From contig NZ_BIMA01000081.1 in the NCBI RefSeq assembly GCF_004000845.1, positions 1-33,097 of the forward strand: a stretch of DNA of 33,097 bases, given 5' to 3'. Positions 1 through 7,500 of this stretch are shown here, one piece after another. The stretch is from Paenibacillus koleovorans NBRC 103111. GTDB lineage: Bacteria; Bacillota; Bacilli; Paenibacillales; NBRC-103111. Below the pieces are notes generated by a model, which worked only from the letters and a program-made list of their open reading frames with translations, ran no database searches and was not told where the DNA came from. Made by a program: the position numbers and the translations under genes. Position 1 is the stretch's first letter, and every line of letters starts with the position of its first letter.

Positions 1-44
1 CACCCACACCATAACCAACTCGACCCCCGCTAATGCCCGTAATC

Positions 45-75
45 CGTTTGCTAATAACGAATATTCGTTTGTTAA
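45..75. promoter_or_regulatory. palindrome with flanking CGTTTGYTAA direct repeats
   Basis: AACGAATATTCGTT (56-69) is a perfect 14-bp palindrome. CGTTTGCTAA (45-54) and CGTTTGTTAA (66-75) are direct repeats 21 bp apart, about two helical turns. This looks like a binding site for a dimeric regulator, but the target gene may lie left of the window. Confidence 0.3.
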
Positions 76-386
76 GCTGCCATTCACCGTTTTTATCCGA
101 AATTCAGCAAACTTTTGTTTGTTACTAGCCAACTTTCTTTCTCAGTCCCCGTTTCCACCAATCTGTCACCCTGGAGACGGATTCCTTGTCAACCTGTCCC
201 CTCACCCCGAACACCAAGTAACCGCTGGATGCAGTCCGAAAAAGTCGGACAAGAGCGTATACTGCCTTTTTATGTGCTCTATAAGAAACCCGGATCGGAA
301 CAATCACCGGTCCATTTTTTGGCGGTTGTGTTTAGTTGGCGCGTGGGACGGAGAAAACGGAGAGCACCTGCTCCTCTCGCAAGACA

Positions 387-491
387 AATAACGCTCCTGC
401 ATAACGCTATTTCGCCGTTCCGGTGCTGTTGCGGCCCAATAGCGTTACGCCATATACGCCCTAGCGTTATTGGGATTCGGAACCACCCTTT
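387..491. repeat. interspersed repeat with AACGCTATT core (cluster of four)
   Basis: The core ATAACGCT/AGCGTTAT occurs four times in about 85 bp: 387-395 and 401-411 on one strand, 439-448 and 462-471 on the other, so the units form inverted pairs. The last copy with its flank (462-491) recurs with four substitutions at 21641-21670. Location in intergenic DNA, symmetry and dispersal suggest a small mobile or structured intergenic repeat family. Confidence 0.6.
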
Positions 492-664
492 AGTTTACAT
501 AAATATTATTCTGTTAATATTATTTTACGGACCTGCGGGGAAACTCGCAAAAAATTGACCCAAACCTGATAATACGCTAAGTTTACCTTATCCAAACATA
601 AGCTTTCATGGAACTGCTCTGGTACAGTAAGGGTGTAACCCAATACCATTGGAGGCGAAGTGGA

Positions 665-1408
665 ATGTCGAATCAGACGGCGTTGCTTACACCTGTTGAG
701 ACGGATCTATACAGAAAGAACGGGTACCACATTTACAAAAAGCAAGTATTCTCCGCAGACAAACTGGCTCGATTGACCGGGTTGTTCGAGGAACAGCTGG
801 CATTGAAGGGCAAAAAGCTCTCGGATGAACTTGATACACCGCATTTTCGCGATGAACGCCTCCTCGAGTTTCTGCTCGCGGATGAAGTGCTGGATCTGGT
901 CGAGCCCATAATCGGACCGAATATCGGGTTGTGGTCCAGTCATTTCATCTGCAAAGATCCTCTTGTCGGCCGAGCCACACCGTGGCATGAAGACTCCGCC
1001 TATTGGAAGGGCCGGCTTACCGGGTTCACACGAATTGTTACGGTATGGCTGGCGATTGACCGAAGCAATCAAGAGAATGGCTGTATGCGGGTGATCCCGG
1101 GCACTCATGAGAATGGGTTCTCGGACTATGAAGACGTAGATGGCAGCAAAAATTTATTTTCCACCCAAATCAAGAACATCGACGAATCCAGTGCCGTGTA
1201 TTTCGAGCTGGAGCGCGGAGAATGTTCCCTGCATGATAGCCGGATTATTCATGGGGCTAAAGCGAACTTGAGTCCGCATCGCCGATGCGGTTACACCATG
1301 CGGTATTTCTCCACGGAGGATAAGGTCATTCCTGAGAAAAATCCGAATTTCAAAATTTGGCTGGCACGAGGCCGTGATCTGGCTGGGAACCCATTCGTAA
1401 ACGTATAA
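665..1408 (+). CDS. phytanoyl-CoA dioxygenase (PhyH) family protein
   Basis: This is a 247-residue Fe(II)/2-oxoglutarate-dependent oxygenase of the PhyH family, soluble and cytoplasmic. The iron triad is visible as H108 and D110 in TPWHEDSAYW and H196 in RIIHGA; R206 or R207 shortly after is a candidate 2-oxoglutarate ligand. The core sequence around TVWLAIDRSNQENGCMRVIP is typical. The ATG at 665 is chosen over an upstream in-frame ATG at 608 because GGAGG at 651-655 is correctly spaced for it. The length fits the family. An AraC regulator follows 18 bp downstream, so the pair is probably a unit, with the regulator controlling the oxygenase. Substrate is unknown; members act on acyl-CoAs, ectoine, natural products or phosphonates. 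Confidence 0.9.
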   Translation: MSNQTALLTPVETDLYRKNGYHIYKKQVFSADKLARLTGLFEEQLALKGKKLSDELDTPHFRDERLLEFLLADEVLDLVEPIIGPNIGLWSSHFICKDPLVGRATPWHEDSAYWKGRLTGFTRIVTVWLAIDRSNQENGCMRVIPGTHENGFSDYEDVDGSKNLFSTQIKNIDESSAVYFELERGECSLHDSRIIHGAKANLSPHRRCGYTMRYFSTEDKVIPEKNPNFKIWLARGRDLAGNPFVNV

Positions 1409-1426
1409 GTGGAGAGGTGAAAGGCT

Positions 1427-2287
1427 ATGGAGCGAGGCAAGCTGACCCAACCGGAGCGACTGCTCAAAGAACAGTTCATGGAACTGAGCAAATCGTTCAA
1501 CATCTTTTTGCAGCAAGTGAGTCAGCCTACCCCGCTGCATTGGCACGAATTTTATGAAATGTGCGTCATTCTCGGAGGAACCGGCACTAATGTAGTAAAC
1601 GGGACGGCTCACCGCTTAACCAGGGGGAGCCTGTTTCTGTTGACTCCTGCCGATATCCATGAGATCTATCCGGATGACGGCGGCATGCTTGAGATCTATA
1701 ATGTGATCTTTTCAGATGAGATGCTGAATGAGGAGCTAAAAGAATCGTTGTTCTATGGTCGGTTGGAGCATATGACCGTTTTGGATGAGGCGACCCTGCA
1801 ATGGATCGAACAAGAATACGGATTGATCGAGCGCGAGACGAGAGAACGAAGATGGGGTCAGCGGTTGATTGTGAAGGGGGCATTGGAGCGGATCATCATC
1901 GCCCTTCTGCGTCAAGAGGAGCAGCCGGGCAGCTTGAGCACATCTCGTACGAACCTCGATACAATTGGAAAAGTCGGCCATACGGCGATTTCAAGAGCCC
2001 TGATCCACATCCATAACCATTTTCGGGAACCCCTTACTTTAGAAGCGGCGGCTCGTGAGGCCCGGCTCGCAGCCGGGTATTTCAGCGAGTCCTTCCGTAT
2101 TGCAACCGGGTCGACCTTTCAGCATTATCTTCAGAACCTGCGCTTGGAATTCGCGGCTTCTTTGCTGCAAGCCTCCCATTTGCCGATAACTGAAATATGT
2201 CTGGCTTCCGGCTTTCGGACATTAACGCATTTCGAGCGTGTGTTCAAGGCCAAATACGGATGTTCCCCCAGAAAGTATAGGAGTTAA
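1427..2287 (+). CDS. AraC family transcriptional regulator
   Basis: This 286-residue protein has an N-terminal cupin-like sensing domain (about residues 30-150; conserved start TPLHWHEFYEMCVILGG, with the His-x-His/Glu pattern typical of AraC cupins) and a C-terminal double helix-turn-helix AraC domain (about 185-286) ending in the classic GFRTLTHFERVFKAKYGCSPRKYR pattern. AGAGGTGA precedes the ATG. It lies directly downstream of and co-directional with the PhyH-family gene, so it may activate that gene in response to a small ligand, perhaps a sugar or the oxygenase substrate. No clear terminator was seen between it and the next operon. Confidence 0.9.
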   Translation: MERGKLTQPERLLKEQFMELSKSFNIFLQQVSQPTPLHWHEFYEMCVILGGTGTNVVNGTAHRLTRGSLFLLTPADIHEIYPDDGGMLEIYNVIFSDEMLNEELKESLFYGRLEHMTVLDEATLQWIEQEYGLIERETRERRWGQRLIVKGALERIIIALLRQEEQPGSLSTSRTNLDTIGKVGHTAISRALIHIHNHFREPLTLEAAAREARLAAGYFSESFRIATGSTFQHYLQNLRLEFAASLLQASHLPITEICLASGFRTLTHFERVFKAKYGCSPRKYRS

Positions 2288-2384
2288 TTATCCTCGTTCA
2301 AACCCTTTCGCAGCTGCTTCGCCTTTTTCTTATCCCCCTCCCTTATTGCCTTAAGGAAATTCGCATCTTAAGAGCTTAAAATTT

Positions 2385-2440
2385 CGTGTTACATATTTAC
2401 TAAATCGTAGCACGGTGGTATGATTCAGCTATTAGCATAC
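2385..2440 (+). promoter_or_regulatory. promoter and inverted repeats upstream of cbiM
   Basis: A sigma-A-like promoter is visible: TTTACT (2396-2401), 17-bp spacer, TATGAT (2419-2424). An imperfect 8-bp inverted repeat, CGTGTTAC (2385-2392) and GTAGCACG (2407-2414), brackets the -35 region. A second short one, GTATG (2418-2422) and CATAC (2436-2440), starts at the -10. These are candidate operators for a metal-responsive repressor. No cobalamin riboswitch is recognisable. Confidence 0.5.
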
Positions 2441-2456
2441 CATTGGAGGTATTTTC

Positions 2457-3095
2457 TTGCACATTCCTGACGGCATTCTAGATCCAAAGGTTTGGGGAGT
2501 GTCTGCTGCAGTTACGGCGGTTGTATTGGCCAAGAGCGTCCAGTATTCGAAGCAGCTGCTTGAATACCGCGCGGTCCCGATTATGGGCGTTATGGCCGCC
2601 TTCATCTTTGCTGCCCAAATGGTCAACTTCCCTATACTAGGGGCGGCTTCTTCCGGGCACCTGATCGGCGGAGCGCTTGCCGCCTTGTTGTTCGGCTTCT
2701 GGCCGGCAACATTGATCATGACTACCGTAGTCGCCATCCAAGCGATTGTATTCCAAGACGGCGGAATAACGGCACTCGGAACGAATTTGCTGAACATGGC
2801 CATTATTGCTCCCGGCGCGGCGGCTGTTGCCTTCCACTTGCTGAAGCGTCTGTCGTTTGTGCCGCGGACCGTCTCGATTTTCTTGAGCAGCTGGGTATCG
2901 GTTACACTCGTCGCCCTGATAGGCGCAATTGAATTGTCACTCTCAGGTGTTGCTCCATTCGGTACGGCAGCCGGCGCTCTACTGTTCTGGCACGCCTTTA
3001 TAGGGATCGGAGAAGGGATCATTACGGTTGTCGTCATGCCGTTCGCGCTTCGTTCATCGTTTCAGTTTGCTAACAAGGAGTCGACGCAGCCATGA
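2457..3095 (+). CDS. cbiM: ECF transporter substrate-binding membrane component CbiM (Ni/Co)
   Basis: This 212-residue membrane protein is the substrate-capturing component of a group I energy-coupling-factor importer for cobalt or nickel. It starts with MHIPDGIL, the invariant CbiM/NikM N-terminus whose amino terminus and His2 bind the metal. Other family segments are FIFAAQMVNFP, SSGHLIGGALAA and QDGGITALGTN, between about six membrane spans. The start codon is TTG, fixed by GGAGGT at 2445-2450 and by the need for the MHIPDG start. The gene overlaps cbiN by 4 bp. Cobalt versus nickel cannot be decided: no cobalamin, urease or hydrogenase gene is nearby. Confidence 0.95.
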   Translation: MHIPDGILDPKVWGVSAAVTAVVLAKSVQYSKQLLEYRAVPIMGVMAAFIFAAQMVNFPILGAASSGHLIGGALAALLFGFWPATLIMTTVVAIQAIVFQDGGITALGTNLLNMAIIAPGAAAVAFHLLKRLSFVPRTVSIFLSSWVSVTLVALIGAIELSLSGVAPFGTAAGALLFWHAFIGIGEGIITVVVMPFALRSSFQFANKESTQP

Positions 3096-3367
3096 ACAAA
3101 TCCATTCGCAATTGGCTTATTATCTCGCTGATCATCGGCGGCTTCCTTTCTCTCTTCGCCTCCTCGCATCCGGACGGTTTTGAAACGGCGGGAGAATCGG
3201 TCGGTTTCATCGAACACGCGGCTAGCTACATAAGCTCTCCCCTGCCCGATTATTCCGTTCCTGGCCTCGATTCCTGGATTTCCGGAAGCATAGCCGGATT
3301 GATCGGTGTCGGAATTACATTCCTGCTCTTCTTAGTGCTGGGGAAAGTAATCGTCAGAAGGAAATGA
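3092..3367 (+). CDS. cbiN: CbiN-like PDGLE-domain subunit of the ECF importer
   Basis: This small protein (91 residues) has an N-terminal membrane span (about 7-25), an extracytoplasmic segment beginning SSHPDGFETAGE, which matches the PDGLE motif of CbiN/NikN-like subunits with F in place of L, and a second span (about 65-88) ending in basic residues. In group I importers this subunit is needed for metal loading of CbiM. It overlaps cbiM and cbiQ by 4 bp on each side (ATGA junctions), implying translational coupling. PDGLE-type subunits also occur in nickel systems. Confidence 0.85.
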   Translation: MNKSIRNWLIISLIIGGFLSLFASSHPDGFETAGESVGFIEHAASYISSPLPDYSVPGLDSWISGSIAGLIGVGITFLLFLVLGKVIVRRK

Positions 3368-4086
3368 AGCTAACGATCACATACGCGCCTCTGCGCATCT
3401 TAACTGCATTGTTGATTATAATGATGGGCGTTTCCATGAAGCATTTGGGAACGCTCCTTGCTTTTGTCCTATTCGCAGCACTTCTGCAGCTAGGGAGTCG
3501 AATCCCTGTTGCGGTGATGTGGCGGCGTCTAAAACTAGCTCTTCCATTTATGGCGTTCTCGTTTGTTTATTTTGGGTTGTTCAGCGGCGGCATGTTAGTG
3601 CACCCACTGGGCATTCCGATTTCTGTGGACGGGCTGCACCAAGCGGTAACGTACGCCTTGAGGCTGCTCGTCTCCCTTCAAGTGCTGACATTGTTGTTTT
3701 TCAACCTGTCTCATAACGAATTTTTCCAAGCGCTGCTGAAGCTGAGGCTGCCCGGCATTTTCGTCGAGCTCATCTTGTTTACCCTCCGCTTCATGAACGT
3801 GTTTCGGTCCGAAGGGGTTCAGATGCTCAGCGCCTTGAAAAGCCGTGGATTTTCGGCGGGAAGCTACTATCGGCTATCCCGTTACATCGTACTCGCTCGA
3901 TTGCTTGGCAGCTTGCTGCTTCGGGCTCTGCGACGATCTGAACGAATTTATATGGGCATGATGTCGAGAAATTACCGCGGCATTCCGATGCAGCAAGAGC
4001 TCCGTCCATTACGTTCCGTCGATTGGGGCGTTATGTTACTTTGGGTGCTTCCCTGTTTGACTTTGTTTCTATTCGATTTGCGATGA
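3364..4086 (+). CDS. cbiQ: ECF transporter transmembrane component CbiQ (EcfT)
   Basis: This is a 240-residue T component, the membrane scaffold linking the substrate-binding unit to the ATPase. The two Ala-Arg-Gly-type coupling signatures are visible as LKSRGF (about residue 159) and MMSRNYRG (about residue 199), between hydrophobic spans at the N-terminus and a final C-terminal span. Start overlaps cbiN by 4 bp. The ATPase gene follows after 12 bp, completing the MNQO order. Confidence 0.92.
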   Translation: MKLTITYAPLRILTALLIIMMGVSMKHLGTLLAFVLFAALLQLGSRIPVAVMWRRLKLALPFMAFSFVYFGLFSGGMLVHPLGIPISVDGLHQAVTYALRLLVSLQVLTLLFFNLSHNEFFQALLKLRLPGIFVELILFTLRFMNVFRSEGVQMLSALKSRGFSAGSYYRLSRYIVLARLLGSLLLRALRRSERIYMGMMSRNYRGIPMQQELRPLRSVDWGVMLLWVLPCLTLFLFDLR

Positions 4087-4098
4087 TAGGAGATTCCG

Positions 4099-4926
4099 AT
4101 GGAACCGGTATTTGAATTCGATCGCGTTAGTTACCGTTATTCGAAGGAACGAGATCCGGCCCTAAACCAGATTGATTTCCAAATCCCGCTCGGCCGTAAG
4201 ACTGCAATTGTGGGTCCGAACGGCGCCGGCAAATCGACGCTCATTTTTCATCTGAATGGCCTGTTCATATGCCAAGCGGGACAAGTTCGATTTCGAGGCG
4301 AAATAATTAATGCCATTAACAATGCAGGAATGGTTCGACATGTAGGGGTCGTCTTCCAAGATCCGGACGATCAGATTATCTCCATGACGGTTAGAGACGA
4401 CGTAGCTTTCGGCCCTACCCAATCGGGCCTTCCTCCTGCCGAAGCGTTTCATAAGGCGGAGCAGAGTATGGAGTTGCTTCGTATCGGTCACCTAGCCGGC
4501 TTCAACCCCCATGAGCTTAGCTTGGGGCAAAAGAAGCTCGTCGCGATTGCCGGCGCCATCGCCATGAACCCCGAAGTGATCGTGATCGACGAGCCTATGG
4601 CATTCCTCGACCCGGCGGGGCAGAAACGGGTACGCGAGGTGATGGACCAGCTCTCGGCTGACGGCAAGACGGTTATTGTCGCTACCCACAGTATGCAGCT
4701 CGTCGCCGAATGGGCCGATTATGTGATTATTATGAAGGAAGGTCAATGCCTCGGCAGTATGACACCACGGGAGCTCTTTTGCGAAAACGCTCATCTGTTG
4801 GAAGAGGCGCATCTGGAGCTCCCCCCTGTCCTTCAGTTGCTGTCGGGGTTATGGAAGGAGCAGTACGGGGAAATGCCGATCAAATTGGAGGAGGCTAGGA
4901 GAGCACTCGCTAAATTGCTGAATTGA
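4099..4926 (+). CDS. cbiO: ECF transporter ATPase CbiO
   Basis: This 275-residue ABC ATPase carries Walker A GPNGAGKST (about residues 38-46), the Q-loop VVFQDPDDQI, signature LSLGQKKL (the LSGGQ variant common in metal ECF systems), Walker B VIVIDEP and the switch His in VATHSMQ. It is the single ATPase of the operon and presumably forms a homodimer under CbiQ. TAGGAGATTCCG precedes the ATG. Between it and the convergent ZIP gene (4927-5051) are two weak hairpins (4953-4979 and 5020-5038) without clear T-tracts. Confidence 0.93.
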   Translation: MEPVFEFDRVSYRYSKERDPALNQIDFQIPLGRKTAIVGPNGAGKSTLIFHLNGLFICQAGQVRFRGEIINAINNAGMVRHVGVVFQDPDDQIISMTVRDDVAFGPTQSGLPPAEAFHKAEQSMELLRIGHLAGFNPHELSLGQKKLVAIAGAIAMNPEVIVIDEPMAFLDPAGQKRVREVMDQLSADGKTVIVATHSMQLVAEWADYVIIMKEGQCLGSMTPRELFCENAHLLEEAHLELPPVLQLLSGLWKEQYGEMPIKLEEARRALAKLLN

Positions 4927-5051
4927 TACATGCAGAACAATTACAGGAAGAAGCGCACGTTGTACTATACTCAGTGCGCAACTCCACGTCATCAGTGTCC
5001 GGTAGGCATGCTCACAAATAGCGGCTCGATTGTCCGCTCAATCTCTTTCGA

Positions 5052-6257
5052 CTAAAACTTCACAAGCAAAGCGGTTGCGTACATCAACATAATTCCCAGC
5101 GTGACTCCGCCGAGGTTCAGCCACGACACGGACGAAACGCCTTCTTCGTTCGATTGCTTCAGGATCATTTTCGAGATGGCGTAGATAACCTGCAGGATCG
5201 CTCCGGCCCCGATGCCGAAGAACAGAGCGGCGAACGTGGGATTAAAAATAAATCCGCCTACCCATGTACCCAGAATAGCCGGCCCTCCTGCGATGACAGC
5301 CAAAGCTACAAATAGCTTCCAAGTAGGTCGTTCCTTCAACAGAGGCGATGCAATCCCAACACCTTCGGTTATATTATGCAGGGTAAATCCGATGATCAGG
5401 AACGTCCCTAACGCGGCCTCGCCTACTGCAAAGGCGGATCCGATCGCAAGACCTTCCCCGAAATTGTGAAGGCCGATCCCGGTCGCGATTTTGTAGGAAA
5501 CGGTTTTCCCGGCGGAGCCGTTCATCTTCCTATCGTTGTACTGGTCCATCGCGACCAAGAACAACAAGCTTAATAAGGCGCCAATCCAGACAAGACCCGT
5601 TCCTTGAAAAACACCAGGCGCCTCGCCGGCCAGCTCAAACCCTTCTTCAAACGTATCCACCACTAAGAAGAACAGCAGCCCCACCGTTAACGCGAGTATC
5701 GCATGCATGCCGCGAGTCGTGAACCGGCGCAAGAACGGATACCACATCAACCCTAACCCGACGGGAACAACCCCTACGTAGAAGCCGATAAGCGCGTATT
5801 GGAGAAATAACTGAGGAGAAGCTTTCAGCGTATCCGTCGCAGCGACGACTTCACCGACGAAAATAAGACCATTCGAAGTGATCAGCTTGATTTCATGCGG
5901 ATCTCCGTATACCCAAGGGTAAGGAATCTTGATGGTTGCAGTCTGAAACCGTTTCAGCGTATCGCTTGGCACAAATTCGGCATTCCAGAATGAGCTGTCC
6001 ACAACGACTTGAGCAATCGTCACTTCTTCGGGACCCGAGTTCAATACCTTCACTTCAAATCCGTCTTGATTCAGGACGATCTTCTCGAAATTCAACATCT
6101 CGATTGGGGCGGCCGGTTCATTTTTGACGCCGGTGCCCAGGCTTGCAATAAGGACGATAATAGCGGTCAGCAGAATAATCGGGAGTGCTCCGAGCAGGAT
6201 AAACTTCCCTTTGCTCCCTCTTGTGCGACTGGACACATTAACTTGCGGTTGCAGCAT
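5052..6257 (-). CDS. ZIP family metal transporter with N-terminal extracytoplasmic domain
   Basis: The C-terminal part (about residues 150-401) is a ZIP-type divalent metal permease. The two metal-site helices are intact: HNFGEG (264-269) and HNITEG (294-299). The N-terminal part is unusual. After a basic start and one membrane span (about 19-42), a predominantly beta-like domain (about 50-145) would lie outside the membrane; the family core is normally only 230-300 residues. GGAGGG precedes the ATG. The gene begins 15 bp after the multicopper oxidase stop, so the two are almost certainly one operon. Zinc, iron or manganese are possible substrates; the oxidase partner favours a redox-active metal. 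The extra domain may be cupredoxin-like or CARDB-like, judged only by eye. Confidence 0.88.
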   Translation of the reverse strand: MLQPQVNVSSRTRGSKGKFILLGALPIILLTAIIVLIASLGTGVKNEPAAPIEMLNFEKIVLNQDGFEVKVLNSGPEEVTIAQVVVDSSFWNAEFVPSDTLKRFQTATIKIPYPWVYGDPHEIKLITSNGLIFVGEVVAATDTLKASPQLFLQYALIGFYVGVVPVGLGLMWYPFLRRFTTRGMHAILALTVGLLFFLVVDTFEEGFELAGEAPGVFQGTGLVWIGALLSLLFLVAMDQYNDRKMNGSAGKTVSYKIATGIGLHNFGEGLAIGSAFAVGEAALGTFLIIGFTLHNITEGVGIASPLLKERPTWKLFVALAVIAGGPAILGTWVGGFIFNPTFAALFFGIGAGAILQVIYAISKMILKQSNEEGVSSVSWLNLGGVTLGIMLMYATALLVKF

Positions 6258-6272
6258 TCGAATCCCTCCTCT

Positions 6273-7310
6273 CTATTCCGCTACGAAGAAGCCCATCCAG
6301 CCGAGCTCCGCGAATTCGCTCTGATGCGCATGGAACATGTACTTGCCGGGAACGGGAAAGACGATTTCCAAGATCCCGCGCTCGCCTTGACATTGCATTA
6401 TGGTGTCTGTATAGTTCGGCCGTGCTTCCGGATCCGCCCCGGTGGCAAAATAGTTGAAAAAGTTAGCATGCAGGTGAAAGGAATTGATCAGATCAAACTC
6501 GGTCAAATTGCTCAAATAGATCCGAACGAGCTCCCCTGCTTTCACTTTGATCGCCTCTTGCATATAAGCAAAGGCATATCCATTGACGGTGTATACCTCA
6601 TTTTCCCCGTCCAAATCCAGATCATAGCCGTTCATCACCATGTTGAACTCTCTTGCCGCGGCTCTCGGCTTTTTCGGATCGATGATGAAGTTGCCGTACA
6701 GCCCTTTATGAATATGTCTGGCGAGTGGAGCCACATGACAATGGTATAGATGCATGCCGCCCGGTTTAGCCTCGAATTCATAAACGAACTCCCCGCCGGG
6801 AGCGATAGCTTCCAAGCCGTCCATATTCGTCGGATGGATCCCATGGAAATGAATGGAATGCGGATGAGCGGAAAGGTTCTTAAACTTGACGCGCAGCAGA
6901 TCGCCTTCCGTACAGCGGATGGTCGGACCTGGAATTCTCCCGTTGTATGCCCAGCCTGGGAACTTGATGCCTTTGGAAATCTCCACCTCAGTTTCCCGCG
7001 CCGTTATTTCGTATTCCCTAAACGTTTGACCGTTCGGCAATGTGCTGACCTTTCCATAATCAAAATTCGTCAATGCATCCCATGCTGCTTTATAGCCGAC
7101 GGTTTGCTCTGAGCTGGGAACGAAGCCGTGCTTCATCCCTTCATGCAATTGGGTGTTCAGTCCGGCATGAACCTGATGTTTATCCATCGCATTGGCGCTC
7201 TTCTGGAAAGAGGTTAATGAGCCAAACAGTGTACTGCTAAGTGTAGCGAAAGCCCCTACCGCACCGATTTTCAGGAAATTTCGCCTGGAGACGCTTTTTT
7301 CCTTCGCCAT
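6273..7310 (-). CDS. Tat-exported two-domain multicopper oxidase
   Basis: This 345-residue protein has a twin-arginine signal (SRRNFLKIGAVGAFA, residues 8-22) and two cupredoxin domains. All copper ligands can be placed: HFH 154-156, HCH 190-192, HLH 279-281 and HAH 327-329 supply the eight histidines of a trinuclear cluster. H151, C191 and H199 form a type 1 site in domain 1 with Leu204 at the axial position where nitrite reductase has Met. Domain 2 has no Cys, so there is one T1 site. Such two-domain enzymes are usually trimers. The start at 7310 is set by GGAGGA just upstream; an in-frame ATG at 7340 has no site. The downstream ZIP gene suggests metal oxidation coupled to uptake. A NirK-like nitrite reductase is less likely because of the full set of HxH motifs. 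Confidence 0.9.
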   Translation of the reverse strand: MAKEKSVSRRNFLKIGAVGAFATLSSTLFGSLTSFQKSANAMDKHQVHAGLNTQLHEGMKHGFVPSSEQTVGYKAAWDALTNFDYGKVSTLPNGQTFREYEITARETEVEISKGIKFPGWAYNGRIPGPTIRCTEGDLLRVKFKNLSAHPHSIHFHGIHPTNMDGLEAIAPGGEFVYEFEAKPGGMHLYHCHVAPLARHIHKGLYGNFIIDPKKPRAAAREFNMVMNGYDLDLDGENEVYTVNGYAFAYMQEAIKVKAGELVRIYLSNLTEFDLINSFHLHANFFNYFATGADPEARPNYTDTIMQCQGERGILEIVFPVPGKYMFHAHQSEFAELGWMGFFVAE

Positions 7311-7401
7311 CCTAAATCCTCCATTCTTGTACCATGACAATACTTTTGCGTCGGGGCAAAAAAATCAATAAAAAAATTTATGTTTCCTTGTGGACAGAGT
7401 T

Positions 7402-7423
7402 TTTACCTCGTGCAACTTTACCT
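7402..7423 (-). promoter_or_regulatory. direct repeat upstream of the multicopper oxidase
   Basis: TTTACCT occurs at 7402-7408 and 7417-7423 (AGGTAAA on the gene strand), spaced 15 bp start to start, about 95 bp upstream of the oxidase start. It could be a tandem half-site for a response regulator. No convincing -35/-10 pair was found beside it. Confidence 0.25.
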
Positions 7424-7500
7424 ATACTATATGCCTAAGAGGTACGTTTGTAAATAGCAAAATTCCAAGCTTTGTCCAAGTGAAATTCACCTTTCACTCT

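Larger units (their letters stand above)
1..664. other. non-coding region upstream of the PhyH gene
   Basis: No convincing gene is seen here. Open frames exist (for example 115-558) but they lack a ribosome binding site and have low-complexity, Pro/Arg-rich translations without a family match. The stretch holds a 14-bp palindrome with flanking direct repeats (45-75), a small hairpin (GTCCGA 234-239 / TCGGAC 245-250), a cluster of AACGCTATT-type inverted repeats (387-491), and a weak candidate promoter for the following gene (TTGACC 555-560, 17-bp spacer, TAAGTT 578-583). Confidence 0.6.

Noticed and set aside
115-558. 147-codon open frame before the PhyH gene
   Set aside because: No ribosome site, low-complexity translation, and it contains the interspersed repeats; nothing suggests coding.
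2288-2456. Cobalamin riboswitch before cbiM
   Set aside because: The gap is only 169 bp, and no B12-box-like core or supporting stems are visible; a plain promoter explains it.
6273-7310. Copper nitrite reductase (NirK)
   Set aside because: All four HxH motifs of a trinuclear cluster are present and the axial Met is Leu, which fits a two-domain multicopper oxidase.
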